Assembly: GCF_003363755.1 (NCBI RefSeq)
Contig: NZ_CP031396.1
Coordinates: forward strand, 5,302,501 to 5,366,500
Direction: 5' to 3'
DNA length: 64,000 nt
Source of the DNA: Pseudomonas protegens
Lineage (GTDB): Bacteria > Pseudomonadota > Gammaproteobacteria > Pseudomonadales > Pseudomonadaceae
Shown here: positions 1 through 7,099 of the stretch, in pieces
Layout: every line of letters starts with the position of its first letter
Position numbering within the stretch: position 1 is the first letter of the stretch
Position numbers and translations under genes: made by a program
Notes under the pieces: generated by a model
What the model was told of the DNA's origin: nothing
The model's database searches: none
Seen by the model: only the letters and a program-made list of their open reading frames with translations

Positions 1-795
1 GCGCGTGCGTACGAGAGAGGCGTGCGAATCCTGTCCTTGACCGACCACGACACCCTCGAAGGCCTGGCGGAGGCCCGTCAGGCAGCGGCGCAACTGGGCA
101 TGCAGTTGGTCAACGGCGTCGAGCTGTCCTGCACCTGGGGCGGTGCCACTATTCATGTGCTGGGCTACGGATTCGATACCCAGGCCCCGGCTCTGGTGGC
201 GGCCATCGACAAACTGCACGAGGGGCGCTGGCTGCGCTCCGAGGAGATCAGCCGCAAGCTGGCCCTCAAGGGCATGCCCGGGGCGCTGGAAGGCGCCAGG
301 GCGATCCAGCAGGAGTTGGGGGACAGTGGCAATGCCCCGGCGCGGCCGCACTTTGCCGACTATCTGGTACGTGCCGGTTTTGTGAAGGATCGTGCCGAAG
401 CTTTTCGCAAATGGCTGGGGGCGGGAAAGCTGGGAGACGTCAAACAGCATTGGCCGACACTGGAAGACACCGTCGGCACCCTTCGCGAGGCGGGGGCCTG
501 GGTCAGTCTGGCCCATCCCTGGCATTACGATTTCACCCGCAGCAAGCGCCGTCGCTTGATTGCCGACTATATTCAAGCCGGCGGCCATGCAATCGAAGTA
601 GTCAATGGCCACCAACCTGCAGAGCAAGTGGGCAGTTTGGCTATCCTTGCTCGTGAATTCGGACTGCTGGTCAGCGCTGGCAGTGACTTTCATGGCCCAG
701 GAGGCTGGTCCGAGATCGGCGAGTATCGTCCGGTTCCGGAGGACCTGCCGCCACTTTGGTGTCGGTTCAAACATGAGCCAATTATTGCCGCCTGA
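1..795 (+). CDS. rnm: PHP-domain 5'-3' exonuclease (RNase AM/YciV/TrpH family), 5' end outside window
   Basis: Metal-dependent PHP phosphoesterase; the E. coli homologue (YciV, RNase AM) trims RNA 5' ends and acts on short oligonucleotides and 3',5'-bisphosphates. The reading frame is open from base 1 (ARAYERG before the first possible internal GTG), so the gene runs in from the left and the internal GTG at 22 is not its start. PHP metal motifs visible are DHDT near the start, LAHPWHY in the middle and AGSDFHGP near the C terminus. Only about the first 20-25 residues appear missing. It is followed closely by yciO, the same pairing as in E. coli, which supports the assignment. Confidence 0.88.
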   Translation, partial: ARAYERGVRILSLTDHDTLEGLAEARQAAAQLGMQLVNGVELSCTWGGATIHVLGYGFDTQAPALVAAIDKLHEGRWLRSEEISRKLALKGMPGALEGARAIQQELGDSGNAPARPHFADYLVRAGFVKDRAEAFRKWLGAGKLGDVKQHWPTLEDTVGTLREAGAWVSLAHPWHYDFTRSKRRRLIADYIQAGGHAIEVVNGHQPAEQVGSLAILAREFGLLVSAGSDFHGPGGWSEIGEYRPVPEDLPPLWCRFKHEPIIAA

Positions 796-808
796 ACAGG
801 TAGAGACA

Positions 809-1438
809 GTGAGTCAATTTTTCCAGATCCACCCGGAAAACCCACAGCCACGTCTGATCAAACAGGCCGTCGAGATCATTCGCGGCGGTGGCGTGGTGAT
901 TTATCCCACGGATTCGTCCTACGCCGTTGCCTGCCAGATGGGTGACAAGGGCGCGATCGAACGAGTGCGGCGCTTGCGTCAACTGGACGACAAGCACAAT
1001 TTTGCGCTGATCTGCAGTGACCTGTCGCAGTTGGGGCTGTTCGCCAAGATCGATACTGGCACTTTCCGCCTGCTCAAGGCTCATGTGCCGGGACCTTACA
1101 CCTTCATTCTCAACGCCACCCGGGAAGTCCCGCGCCTGCTGCTGCATCCCAAGCGCCGCACAATCGGCCTGCGGGTGCCGAGCAATCCTATTGCCCTGGC
1201 GCTGCTGGCCGAGCTGGGTGAGCCACTGATGAGCGTCAGCCTGATCATGCCCGGCGATACCGAGGCTCTGAGCGACCCCTATGAAATGCGCCAGCTGCTG
1301 GAGCATCAGGTGGACCTGATCATCGACGGCGGCTTTGGCAGCACCGAGTCCTCCACGGTGATCAGCCTGGCCGATGGTGAGCCGGAAGTGATTCGCGTCG
1401 GTTGCGGCGACCCTGCGCCGTTCATGGCCGAGGCCTAG
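809..1438 (+). CDS. yciO: YciO, Sua5/YrdC-family L-threonylcarbamoyladenylate synthase-like protein
   Basis: Member of the Sua5/YrdC/YciO family. YrdC/Sua5 make threonylcarbamoyl-AMP for the tRNA t6A modification, while the physiological role of the YciO branch is less settled. The protein is 209 residues. The KxR-type nucleotide site region and the YPTDSSYAV motif (about residues 33-41) are visible. I chose the GTG at 809 because MSQFFQIHP is the usual family N terminus; the longer frame back to 605 lies inside the preceding gene and is a shadow. It ends directly before scpA (TAG then ATG), so the two are probably co-transcribed. Confidence 0.88.
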   Translation: MSQFFQIHPENPQPRLIKQAVEIIRGGGVVIYPTDSSYAVACQMGDKGAIERVRRLRQLDDKHNFALICSDLSQLGLFAKIDTGTFRLLKAHVPGPYTFILNATREVPRLLLHPKRRTIGLRVPSNPIALALLAELGEPLMSVSLIMPGDTEALSDPYEMRQLLEHQVDLIIDGGFGSTESSTVISLADGEPEVIRVGCGDPAPFMAEA

Positions 1439-2257
1439 ATGTCCGTACTGGAAACCGTCGACGAGCAGGCCGGCGCCCAACAGGAGCTGCCATTCGCCAT
1501 GGTCTACGGCCAGGCGGTCATGGAAATGCCCCTGGACCTGTACATCCCCCCGGATGCACTGGAGGTCTTCCTCGAGGCCTTCGAAGGCCCGTTGGACCTG
1601 CTGCTGTACCTGATCCGCAAACAGAACATCAACATCCTCGACATCCCGGTGGCGGAAATCACCCGCCAGTACATGGGCTATGTGGAGCTGATGCAGTCGG
1701 TGCGCCTGGAGCTGGCCGCCGAGTACCTGGTGATGGCGGCGATGCTGGCCGAGATCAAATCGCGGATGCTGCTGCCGCGCTCTGCTGAGATCGAGGAAGA
1801 AGAGGATGATCCCCGGGCCGAGCTGATTCGCCGCCTGCAGGAGTACGAACGCTTCAAGGCGGCCGCCGAAGGCATCGACGGCCTGAGCCGGGTCGGCCGC
1901 GACGTGGTGGTGCCCAAGCTCGATGCCCCGGAGGCCCGGGCGCGCAAGCTGCTGCCGGATGTGGCCCTGGAAGAGTTGCTGATGTCCATGGCCGAGGTGC
2001 TGCGCCGTGGCGACATGTTCGAAAGCCATCAGGTCAGCCGCGAGGCCTTGTCCACTCGCGAACGCATGAGTGATGTGCTGGAGCGGCTCAAAGGCGGTGG
2101 CTTCGTGCCCTTTGTCGAGCTGTTCACCGCAGAAGAGGGGCGCCTGGGAGTGGTGGTGACCTTTATGGCGATCCTCGAACTGGTCAAGGAATCCCTGGTC
2201 GAGCTGGTGCAGAATGAGCCCTTTGCGGCCATCCACGTACGGGCGCGAGCCGAATAA
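1439..2257 (+). CDS. scpA: Segregation and condensation protein A
   Basis: Kleisin subunit of the SMC-ScpAB condensin, which bridges SMC heads and organises the chromosome. The 272-residue protein has the kleisin signature FEGPLDLLLYLIRKQNINIL (about residues 45-64), an acidic run EIEEEEDD, and the C-terminal winged-helix region expected to contact the SMC cap. The start codon follows the yciO stop without a gap. scpB begins 12 bases after its stop, the conserved scpA-scpB arrangement. The N-terminal ~40 residues before the kleisin motif are longer than in Firmicutes ScpA, as is normal for pseudomonads. Confidence 0.93.
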   Translation: MSVLETVDEQAGAQQELPFAMVYGQAVMEMPLDLYIPPDALEVFLEAFEGPLDLLLYLIRKQNINILDIPVAEITRQYMGYVELMQSVRLELAAEYLVMAAMLAEIKSRMLLPRSAEIEEEEDDPRAELIRRLQEYERFKAAAEGIDGLSRVGRDVVVPKLDAPEARARKLLPDVALEELLMSMAEVLRRGDMFESHQVSREALSTRERMSDVLERLKGGGFVPFVELFTAEEGRLGVVVTFMAILELVKESLVELVQNEPFAAIHVRARAE

Positions 2258-2269
2258 CGAGCTTAAATC

Positions 2270-3301
2270 ATGAACCTGAATGAACCCCGCGAGCTGGCCT
2301 CCCTGCTCGAAGCCTTTCTGTTGGCCTCGGGAAAACCCCAGTCCCTGGAACGCCTGTTCGAGCTCTTCGAAGAAGCCGAGCGACCGGACCCGGCCGTCTT
2401 CAAGAAGGCCCTGACCCTGCTGGGCAAATCCTGCGAAGGTCGGGCTTTCGAGCTCAAGGAAGTGGCTTCCGGCTATCGCCTGCAGATCCGTGAAAAGTTC
2501 GCGCCCTGGGTCGGCCGCCTGTGGGAGGAGCGCCCGCAGCGCTACTCCCGTGCCCTGCTGGAAACCATGGCCCTGATCGCTTACCGCCAGCCCATCACCC
2601 GCGGCGAGATCGAGGATGTGCGCGGCGTGGCGGTCAACAGCAACATCGTCAAGACCCTGCTCGAACGCGAGTGGATTCGGGTGGTGGGTTACCGCGATGT
2701 GCCGGGCAAACCGGCGATGTTCGCCACCACCAAGGCGTTTCTCGACCATTTCAACCTGAAGAACCTCGATGACCTGCCGCCCCTGGCCGAATTGCGGGAG
2801 ATCGAGGCCGAGCCGGTGCTGGAGTTCGACGATGCGCCGGTGCCCGAGCACCTGCAGCAGTTGGCCGATGCCAGCGCCGAGCCTGAGGAACCCAAGGAAG
2901 AAACCAGCTTCCATAGCCTGTTGCTGGAGCTGGACTCCATGGAGGAGGGAATCAAGACCGACTTCGACGACCTGCATCGTGATGGCGCGGTTGAGCCAGA
3001 GAACCCGGAGCCGGTGTTCGATCAGCCTGAGGGGCAAACCGAGGCTGCCGTCCCTGATGACAACTCTGATGACAACTCTGATGACAACTCTGATGACACC
3101 GATGAACTGGCGGTCGAGCCCGAAGAGGAGCCGCTGCTTGACGCCGAGGACGATGTGCTCGGCGTTGCCGAGGCCCGAGCCAAGTTGCTGGCTGCCGTTG
3201 CGGCTCTGGAACCTTCGGCGCCGGAATTGAGTGAAGAAGAGGCCGAAGCCCTGGCCCTGGCCGAAGCGATCGAAAACGAACGCCGTCTGCTGGACGACTG
3301 A
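2270..3301 (+). CDS. scpB: Segregation and condensation protein B with acidic repeat tail
   Basis: Partner of ScpA in the SMC complex. The first ~180 residues form the two winged-helix domains of the family (RALLETMALIAYRQPITRGE and RGVAVNSNIVKTLLEREW are recognisable). The total is 343 residues, much longer than the ~190-200 of minimal ScpB. The remaining half is a low-complexity acidic tail rich in Asp, Glu and Pro, including a DDNS tetrapeptide repeated three times and encoded by a perfect 12-bp tandem repeat. Acidic tails are usual in Pseudomonas ScpB; the exact repeat looks like recent slippage. Its function is unknown. Confidence 0.92.
   Translation: MNLNEPRELASLLEAFLLASGKPQSLERLFELFEEAERPDPAVFKKALTLLGKSCEGRAFELKEVASGYRLQIREKFAPWVGRLWEERPQRYSRALLETMALIAYRQPITRGEIEDVRGVAVNSNIVKTLLEREWIRVVGYRDVPGKPAMFATTKAFLDHFNLKNLDDLPPLAELREIEAEPVLEFDDAPVPEHLQQLADASAEPEEPKEETSFHSLLLELDSMEEGIKTDFDDLHRDGAVEPENPEPVFDQPEGQTEAAVPDDNSDDNSDDNSDDTDELAVEPEEEPLLDAEDDVLGVAEARAKLLAAVAALEPSAPELSEEEAEALALAEAIENERRLLDD
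3055..3097 (+). repeat. 12-bp tandem repeat inside scpB
   Basis: Three perfect copies of TGATGACAACTC plus a seven-base partial copy, in frame, encoding DDNS units in the ScpB tail. Because the unit is a multiple of three, copy-number changes keep the frame. Confidence 0.95.
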
Positions 3302-3356
3302 CCGTAGCTGGCTGGCCAATGAAGGTGTCGGCCGCTTAGGTGCAAGGCGTGTGGGC

Positions 3357-3410
3357 CTCTTCGCCGGCAAGCCGGCTTGCGCAGAAGGGGCGCCGGCGGG
3401 CGGAAAAAAG
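3357..3410. repeat. REP-like palindromic element (GCCGGCAAGCCGGC type)
   Basis: Intergenic region between scpB and rluB holding a palindrome centred on GCAAGCCGGCTTGC with flanking CGCCGGC, the core of a common Pseudomonas REP class. The rest of this 260-base gap shows no convincing gene; the rluB promoter presumably lies in its second half. Confidence 0.6.
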
Positions 3411-3560
3411 CCCGGGCGGCGACTTATCAACTAGTCTGTGATGCGCAATCGCCGCCATGAGCGTATGATTCGCGACCCTTTGGCGATCCCTTCGCCACAG
3501 AACCTGTTTTCACGTCTTCAGGCCGCTCTAGCCTGAAGCGCTACACCGGGAGGTGCCCAG

Positions 3561-4751
3561 ATGAGCGATACCGATCAGAACGATCAGGAAATCCGTCCAG
3601 CCGGCGAGAAACTGCAGAAAGTCCTCGCCCGCATCGGCGTCGGCTCGCGCCGCGACGTCGAGGCCTGGATCAGCCAGGGCCGGATCAAGGTCAACGGCAA
3701 AGAGGCCACCCTCGGCCTGCGCGTCGACCTGCATGACGCCATTTCCATCGATGGCAAGGTGATCAAGCGCGAAGAGGCCGCCGAATCGGTGCGCCGCGTG
3801 ATCATGTACAACAAGCCCGACGGCGAGATCTGCACCCGTGACGACCCGGAAGGCCGTCCGACCGTGTTCGACAAGCTGCCGCGTCCGCGGGAAGGCCGCT
3901 GGATCAACATCGGCCGCCTGGACATCAACACCACTGGCTTGCTGATGTTCACCACCGACGGTGAGCTGGCCAACCGCTTGATGCACCCGTCCTACGAAAT
4001 GGACCGCGAGTACGCGGTGCGCGTGCGTGGTGAAGTCGATGACGAGATGATCGAGCGCCTGAAGGCGGGCGTCATGCTCGAAGACGGCCCGGCCAAGTTC
4101 ACCGATATCCAGCAGGCGCCCGGCGGCGAAGGATTCAACCACTGGTACCACTGCGTGGTGATGGAAGGCCGCAACCGTGAAGTGCGTCGCTTGTGGGAGT
4201 CCCAGGGCCTGGTGGTGAGCCGACTGAAGCGCGTGCGTTTCGGCCCGGTGTTCCTCAACTCCGACCTGCCCATGGGCCGCTGGCGCGAAATGAGCCAGTA
4301 CGAAGTCGACGTGCTCAGCGCCGAAGTCGGCCTGACCCCGGTGGCGCTGCCACAGCTCAACGCCAAGTCCAAGGACAAGCTGGAGCGCATGCAGCGTAAA
4401 TCCTCGCGTCCGGTGGGCAAAAGCGAGCGTGTACGCACCCTGCGTCCGGCCAATGGCGCACCGGCCAATCCGCGGGTGTCCCGCGAGCCGCAGATCGAGG
4501 GCGAGCGTCCAGGGCGCAAGCCGGCGGCCCGTCAGGATGGCGAGCGCGCGCCACGTGCACCGCGTCCGGCAAGCGGCCGTGGTACTCCAGTAGCCGAGCG
4601 TCCGGCGGACACCAAGCGTCCAGCCAAGCCGGCACCGAAGTCCAAGCGCCCAAGCCTGGTGCTGGACAAGGACGCACCGTCCGGCAAGCGCCGTGGCGCC
4701 CCGGCCGGTAGCGGCCAGCGTCCTGGCTTCGGTCGTCGCAAGCCGGAATAA
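3561..4751 (+). CDS. rluB: 23S rRNA pseudouridine(2605) synthase RluB
   Basis: Isomerises U2605 (E. coli numbering) of 23S rRNA to pseudouridine. It has an N-terminal S4 RNA-binding domain (QKVLARIGVGSRRDVEAWI, about residues 14-60) followed by the RsuA-type catalytic domain with the signature GRLDINTTGLL, whose Asp121 is the expected nucleophile. The total is 396 residues; from about 270 onward there is a long Arg/Lys/Pro-rich tail, probably disordered and rRNA-binding, as in other Pseudomonas RluB. A GGGAGGTG Shine-Dalgarno precedes the ATG. It ends just before a strong intrinsic terminator. Confidence 0.93.
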   Translation: MSDTDQNDQEIRPAGEKLQKVLARIGVGSRRDVEAWISQGRIKVNGKEATLGLRVDLHDAISIDGKVIKREEAAESVRRVIMYNKPDGEICTRDDPEGRPTVFDKLPRPREGRWINIGRLDINTTGLLMFTTDGELANRLMHPSYEMDREYAVRVRGEVDDEMIERLKAGVMLEDGPAKFTDIQQAPGGEGFNHWYHCVVMEGRNREVRRLWESQGLVVSRLKRVRFGPVFLNSDLPMGRWREMSQYEVDVLSAEVGLTPVALPQLNAKSKDKLERMQRKSSRPVGKSERVRTLRPANGAPANPRVSREPQIEGERPGRKPAARQDGERAPRAPRPASGRGTPVAERPADTKRPAKPAPKSKRPSLVLDKDAPSGKRRGAPAGSGQRPGFGRRKPE

Positions 4752-4767
4752 GCCTCGGCCCGCAGAC

Positions 4768-4804
4768 AAAAAAACGCCAACCTTCGGGTTGGCGTTTTTT
4801 TTGC
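4768..4804 (+). terminator. Intrinsic terminator of rluB
   Basis: Perfect stem AACGCCAACC / GGTTGGCGTT with a TTCG tetraloop followed by a run of T; the A-run on the other side makes it potentially bidirectional, serving the convergent M29-like gene too. Confidence 0.93.
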
Positions 4805-4814
4805 CCGGTGCTTC

Positions 4815-4890
4815 GTCGGAGCTTGCCGGCGAATAGGCTCTCAAGCCTTGGGCAAGGCTCATGATCGCCTTCGCCGCGGCAAGCCGGTTC
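4815..4890. repeat. REP pair in inverted orientation (REPIN-like)
   Basis: GCTTGCCGGCGAA at 4821 and its near-perfect inverted copy TTCGCCGCGGCAAGC (one extra C) about 35 bases away form a long imperfect hairpin between two convergent genes. The core sequence is the same as in the elements near 3357 and 10991. Confidence 0.72.
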
Positions 4891-4905
4891 CTGTATCAAG
4901 AGAGG

Positions 4906-5871
4906 TTAAAAGGCGAACTGGCCGTCGAACACTGGTTTGTTGTCCACCGTCAGCACGCCGGCGCTGAAGATCAGGTCCAGGTGGTGGCTGCCCTTGGCTC
5001 CGCCTCCCAGCCCCAGATGCAGGCCGCAATGACGCTCTTCAAAGCCGGAGTTGCGTCCGTACAAGGACTTGATGCCTTCGTTGGTGCCGATCCCCAGCTC
5101 CTCGATGCGTCGGTTCGACGGGTTGGCGTCCAGGTACTTGTTGAAGTCATTGGCCAGCCCGGGCACCTGGGTGGCGACCTGGCGGATGCTGGAGTTCTCG
5201 ATCCACAGCTCCAGCGGAGTCTGCAGCACCCCGTATTTGCGAGCAAAGGGGATGGTGCTGAGGAAGGTGCCGAGGAATTTCACATGGCCATTGATTGCAT
5301 CGCTGTGGGTGGCGATCTCACCCGGTGCCAGGTCGTAATTGCCCACGCCGTTGATGTCGGTCCACTTCTTCACGCTGTTCAGGGGCGCCTCGAAATACGA
5401 GCCCTGGGGATCGCTGAAGCTCAGAGTGCTGGCGTGGGACAGGCGCCGGATCAAGGTGGCGTTGAGGTCGGCGATACGTTGTGGCTCGACGCTGAAGGTG
5501 TCGTAGAAATAGTCGCCGTAATCCTTGAACAGCAGGGACTTCTTCCAGTGTTCGGCCATCAGGCCATGCAGGGGGCGGAGGAATTCCGGGCCATCGGGGC
5601 GTGGCTGGGGCAGGGTCGAGGAGTCGTAGAAGAAGATGTACAGGTCACAGTCGATGATCGCCTGGGCGAGGCGTTCGGCCGGCTCCAGGTCCAGGCGCAG
5701 GGCGCTGACAGTCAGGGGTGTGGCCTGGCGCGATTGTTCGATGATGGCGTTGGCCATGGCCTGGTAGTCGGCGGTATGGCCGATCACCACTTTCAATGCT
5801 TGGGCGCCGCTCAAGGCCGGATGGCGTTCGAGGTAGTACAGGAAATGGCGGATGGCGCGGGTCTGGTCCAT
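4906..5871 (-). CDS. M29-family (aminopeptidase T-like) metalloenzyme, function unknown
   Basis: A 321-residue protein related to peptidase family M29 (AmpS/AmpT), a fold also used by the non-peptidase NicX (2,5-dihydroxypyridine dioxygenase). The M29 metal ligands can be traced in order: Glu185 in PGEIATHS, Glu258 in EELGIGTN, His285 in GLHLGLG, and His297/Asp299 in SHHLDL. So it is likely a functional metalloenzyme, but shorter than typical ~410-residue M29 peptidases, with the N-terminal domain reduced. AGGGAGG lies upstream of the ATG. The 45-residue peptide gene starts the same transcript 63 bases upstream. No pyridine-degradation gene is nearby. Substrate unknown; peptide processing or modification is inference. 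Confidence 0.72.
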   Translation of the reverse strand: MDQTRAIRHFLYYLERHPALSGAQALKVVIGHTADYQAMANAIIEQSRQATPLTVSALRLDLEPAERLAQAIIDCDLYIFFYDSSTLPQPRPDGPEFLRPLHGLMAEHWKKSLLFKDYGDYFYDTFSVEPQRIADLNATLIRRLSHASTLSFSDPQGSYFEAPLNSVKKWTDINGVGNYDLAPGEIATHSDAINGHVKFLGTFLSTIPFARKYGVLQTPLELWIENSSIRQVATQVPGLANDFNKYLDANPSNRRIEELGIGTNEGIKSLYGRNSGFEERHCGLHLGLGGGAKGSHHLDLIFSAGVLTVDNKPVFDGQFAF

Positions 5872-5934
5872 AAAACCTCCCTGGAGGACAAAGGTGACCG
5901 GGGCAGGCGCGAGGCCTGCTCCGGTCCGGGCGCC

Positions 5935-6072
5935 TTACATCGGCCACATCGCCGTGCCGAACGGCACCACCGCCTCGGCCTGCATCATTTCCACGGCCGC
6001 ATCGTGGGTTGCCGCTTCGAACCAATCGTCCAGTTGCAGTTCGGTTTCCAGGTCTTGTTCCAGTGTTTGCAT
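5935..6072 (-). CDS. 45-residue acidic peptide, candidate precursor or partner of the M29-like enzyme
   Basis: The start is set by AGGAG eight bases before an ATG; the longer frame upstream has no such signal. The sequence begins MQTLEQDLETELQLDDWFEA, strongly acidic and leader-like, and ends VVPFGTAMWPM, a neutral/hydrophobic tail with Gly, Trp, Pro and two Met. It has no transmembrane segment, no signal peptide and no Cys. Layout of an acidic N terminus, an LxxDDWF-like motif and a short distinct C-terminal tail, immediately before an enzyme gene, resembles RiPP precursor peptides, but no standard RiPP enzyme (radical SAM, YcaO, LanM, MNIO) lies in the window. I do not recognise the family. 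Confidence 0.6.
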   Translation of the reverse strand: MQTLEQDLETELQLDDWFEAATHDAAVEMMQAEAVVPFGTAMWPM

Positions 6073-6592
6073 GGTGACTCTCCTAGATGACATAGGGCAC
6101 AGCAGTCCATTGGCGGAACGGATCAACAGCGGCGAACGGGATGGTTGCGAGGGCTGCTCATCCACTCCTCGTACTTGTCGGATGAGGCATCCGGCAAGTG
6201 GCTGGAAACCTAGTTCAGGGGATTTTGAAGTGCAAAAAAATAATTAGATTATTTTCTACTGAACTTTATTTTCTATTTTTAGAGCGGAAATTTATCACCT
6301 GAAAACAAAAAGCTAAGGCTTTTTCCGATGTGGGATGGCGTGCGCGTCAATTTGCAGTCGCCGCGCTCATTGATCTGGTTTGGCAAATTCACGTTACGCA
6401 CTGTAAAGAAAATATTACGAAATCCTCCGTGTTTCGCCCTGAATCGGCGAAGGCCCGGACGCTGTAAGGAAAAGCTGCCGCCGGGCATCGGTTAATCCGC
6501 TTGCCAGAGCTCTGGCCCGCTTGTTCCAGGGCGCCAAGGCAGGTGAGATGCACACCTGCCTGCGTACAGGTGCATAACAAGAAGGAGGCGCA
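6073..6592. other. Intergenic control region, AT-rich island and hairpin
   Basis: No convincing gene. Bases ~6225-6300 are markedly AT-rich compared with the surrounding DNA, which suits a promoter for the minus-strand peptide operon. A perfect 8-bp hairpin (GGCAGGTG / CACCTGCC, 6538-6560) lies 18 bases before the Shine-Dalgarno of the next small ORF. A TyrR/PhhR-type box sits between the divergent units. Confidence 0.5.
6402..6419. promoter_or_regulatory. PhhR/TyrR-type operator
   Basis: TGTAAAGAAAATATTACG fits the TyrR-class consensus TGTAAA-N6-TTTACA with two mismatches in the right half, and shares the nTTACG right half with the box before phhA. It lies ~330 bases from the peptide ATG on one side and ~700 bases from aroP on the other, so which unit it controls is not decided. 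Confidence 0.5.
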
Positions 6593-6742
6593 ATGAACGC
6601 CGTAACCGACTTTCACCGACACCCTTCGAAGGGCGATGGTCATCGCACCTTCATCGACGACCCCACTCGGTCCGTCCAACGTTGCGCCGCCGATGCTGAG
6701 CATCGAGCTGGCCCCTCAGGATCCCGGTTACCGGCACGCTGA
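6593..6742 (+). CDS. Small ORF of 49 residues with strong Shine-Dalgarno
   Basis: GAAGGAGG seven bases before the ATG is one of the best ribosome-binding sites in the window. The product MNAVTDFHRHPSKGDGHRTF... is Arg/His-rich and I do not recognise it. It may be a real small protein, a leader peptide, or the 5' remnant of a decayed gene. Codon use does not settle this. Confidence 0.3.
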   Translation: MNAVTDFHRHPSKGDGHRTFIDDPTRSVQRCAADAEHRAGPSGSRLPAR

Positions 6743-6776
6743 TACAGCGGTGTCTGGCGGCAGGGGGTCAGGGGTG

Positions 6777-6782
6777 TACAAT
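6777..6782 (+). promoter_or_regulatory. Possible -10 element for aroP
   Basis: TACAAT is a good sigma70 -10 hexamer; no convincing -35 is seen 17 bases upstream, so an activator may be needed. Transcription from here would give aroP a leader of about 310 bases. Confidence 0.3.
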
Positions 6783-6977
6783 GCGCGGCGTTTTAACTGT
6801 GACCCAACTGCGTACCCGCGCACTTTGCGTCTGCGCCGCGTGTTTCAGCCTGCTCCCAGGGCGCTGAAGACACTGCTGCCGGGCCAATAAACTCAAGGTT
6901 ATCCACCTTGTTCACTCCGCCGCGTCACGAGCGTGGTGGGTTCGATTTCGTCACAGATAAAAACAAACAGGTGACGC

Positions 6978-7040
6978 ATGACCGTTAGAAAAACGCTGAA
7001 CTTCGGGTGCCTGCGCTGGGGTTTGCTCCGCGCCGCTTAA
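6978..7040 (+). CDS. 20-residue leader ORF upstream of aroP
   Basis: ATG preceded by CAGGTGA; encodes MTVRKTLNFGCLRWGLLRAA and stops 59 bases before aroP. It contains one Phe and one Trp, so an attenuator or coupling role in aromatic amino acid control is conceivable, but no terminator/antiterminator pair is evident after it. Confidence 0.35.
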   Translation: MTVRKTLNFGCLRWGLLRAA

Positions 7041-7099
7041 GCCTTCACCGGGCGGCAACGTCTTGCAAACATCATCAAACCTTGCGTGAGAACCTTTTC

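Noticed and set aside
782..3430. 882-residue open frame on the minus strand
   Set aside because: Antisense shadow of yciO, scpA and scpB in GC-rich DNA; its VIRVVIRVV repeat is just the reverse of the scpB 12-bp repeat, and no family motif appears.
4906..5871. Calling the M29-like gene nicX (2,5-dihydroxypyridine dioxygenase)
   Set aside because: The fold is shared, but no other pyridine or nicotinate degradation gene is nearby and the neighbour is a small peptide gene.
6781..6867. 28-codon ORF starting at the ATG in TACAATG
   Set aside because: No Shine-Dalgarno, and the ATG overlaps the probable -10 element.
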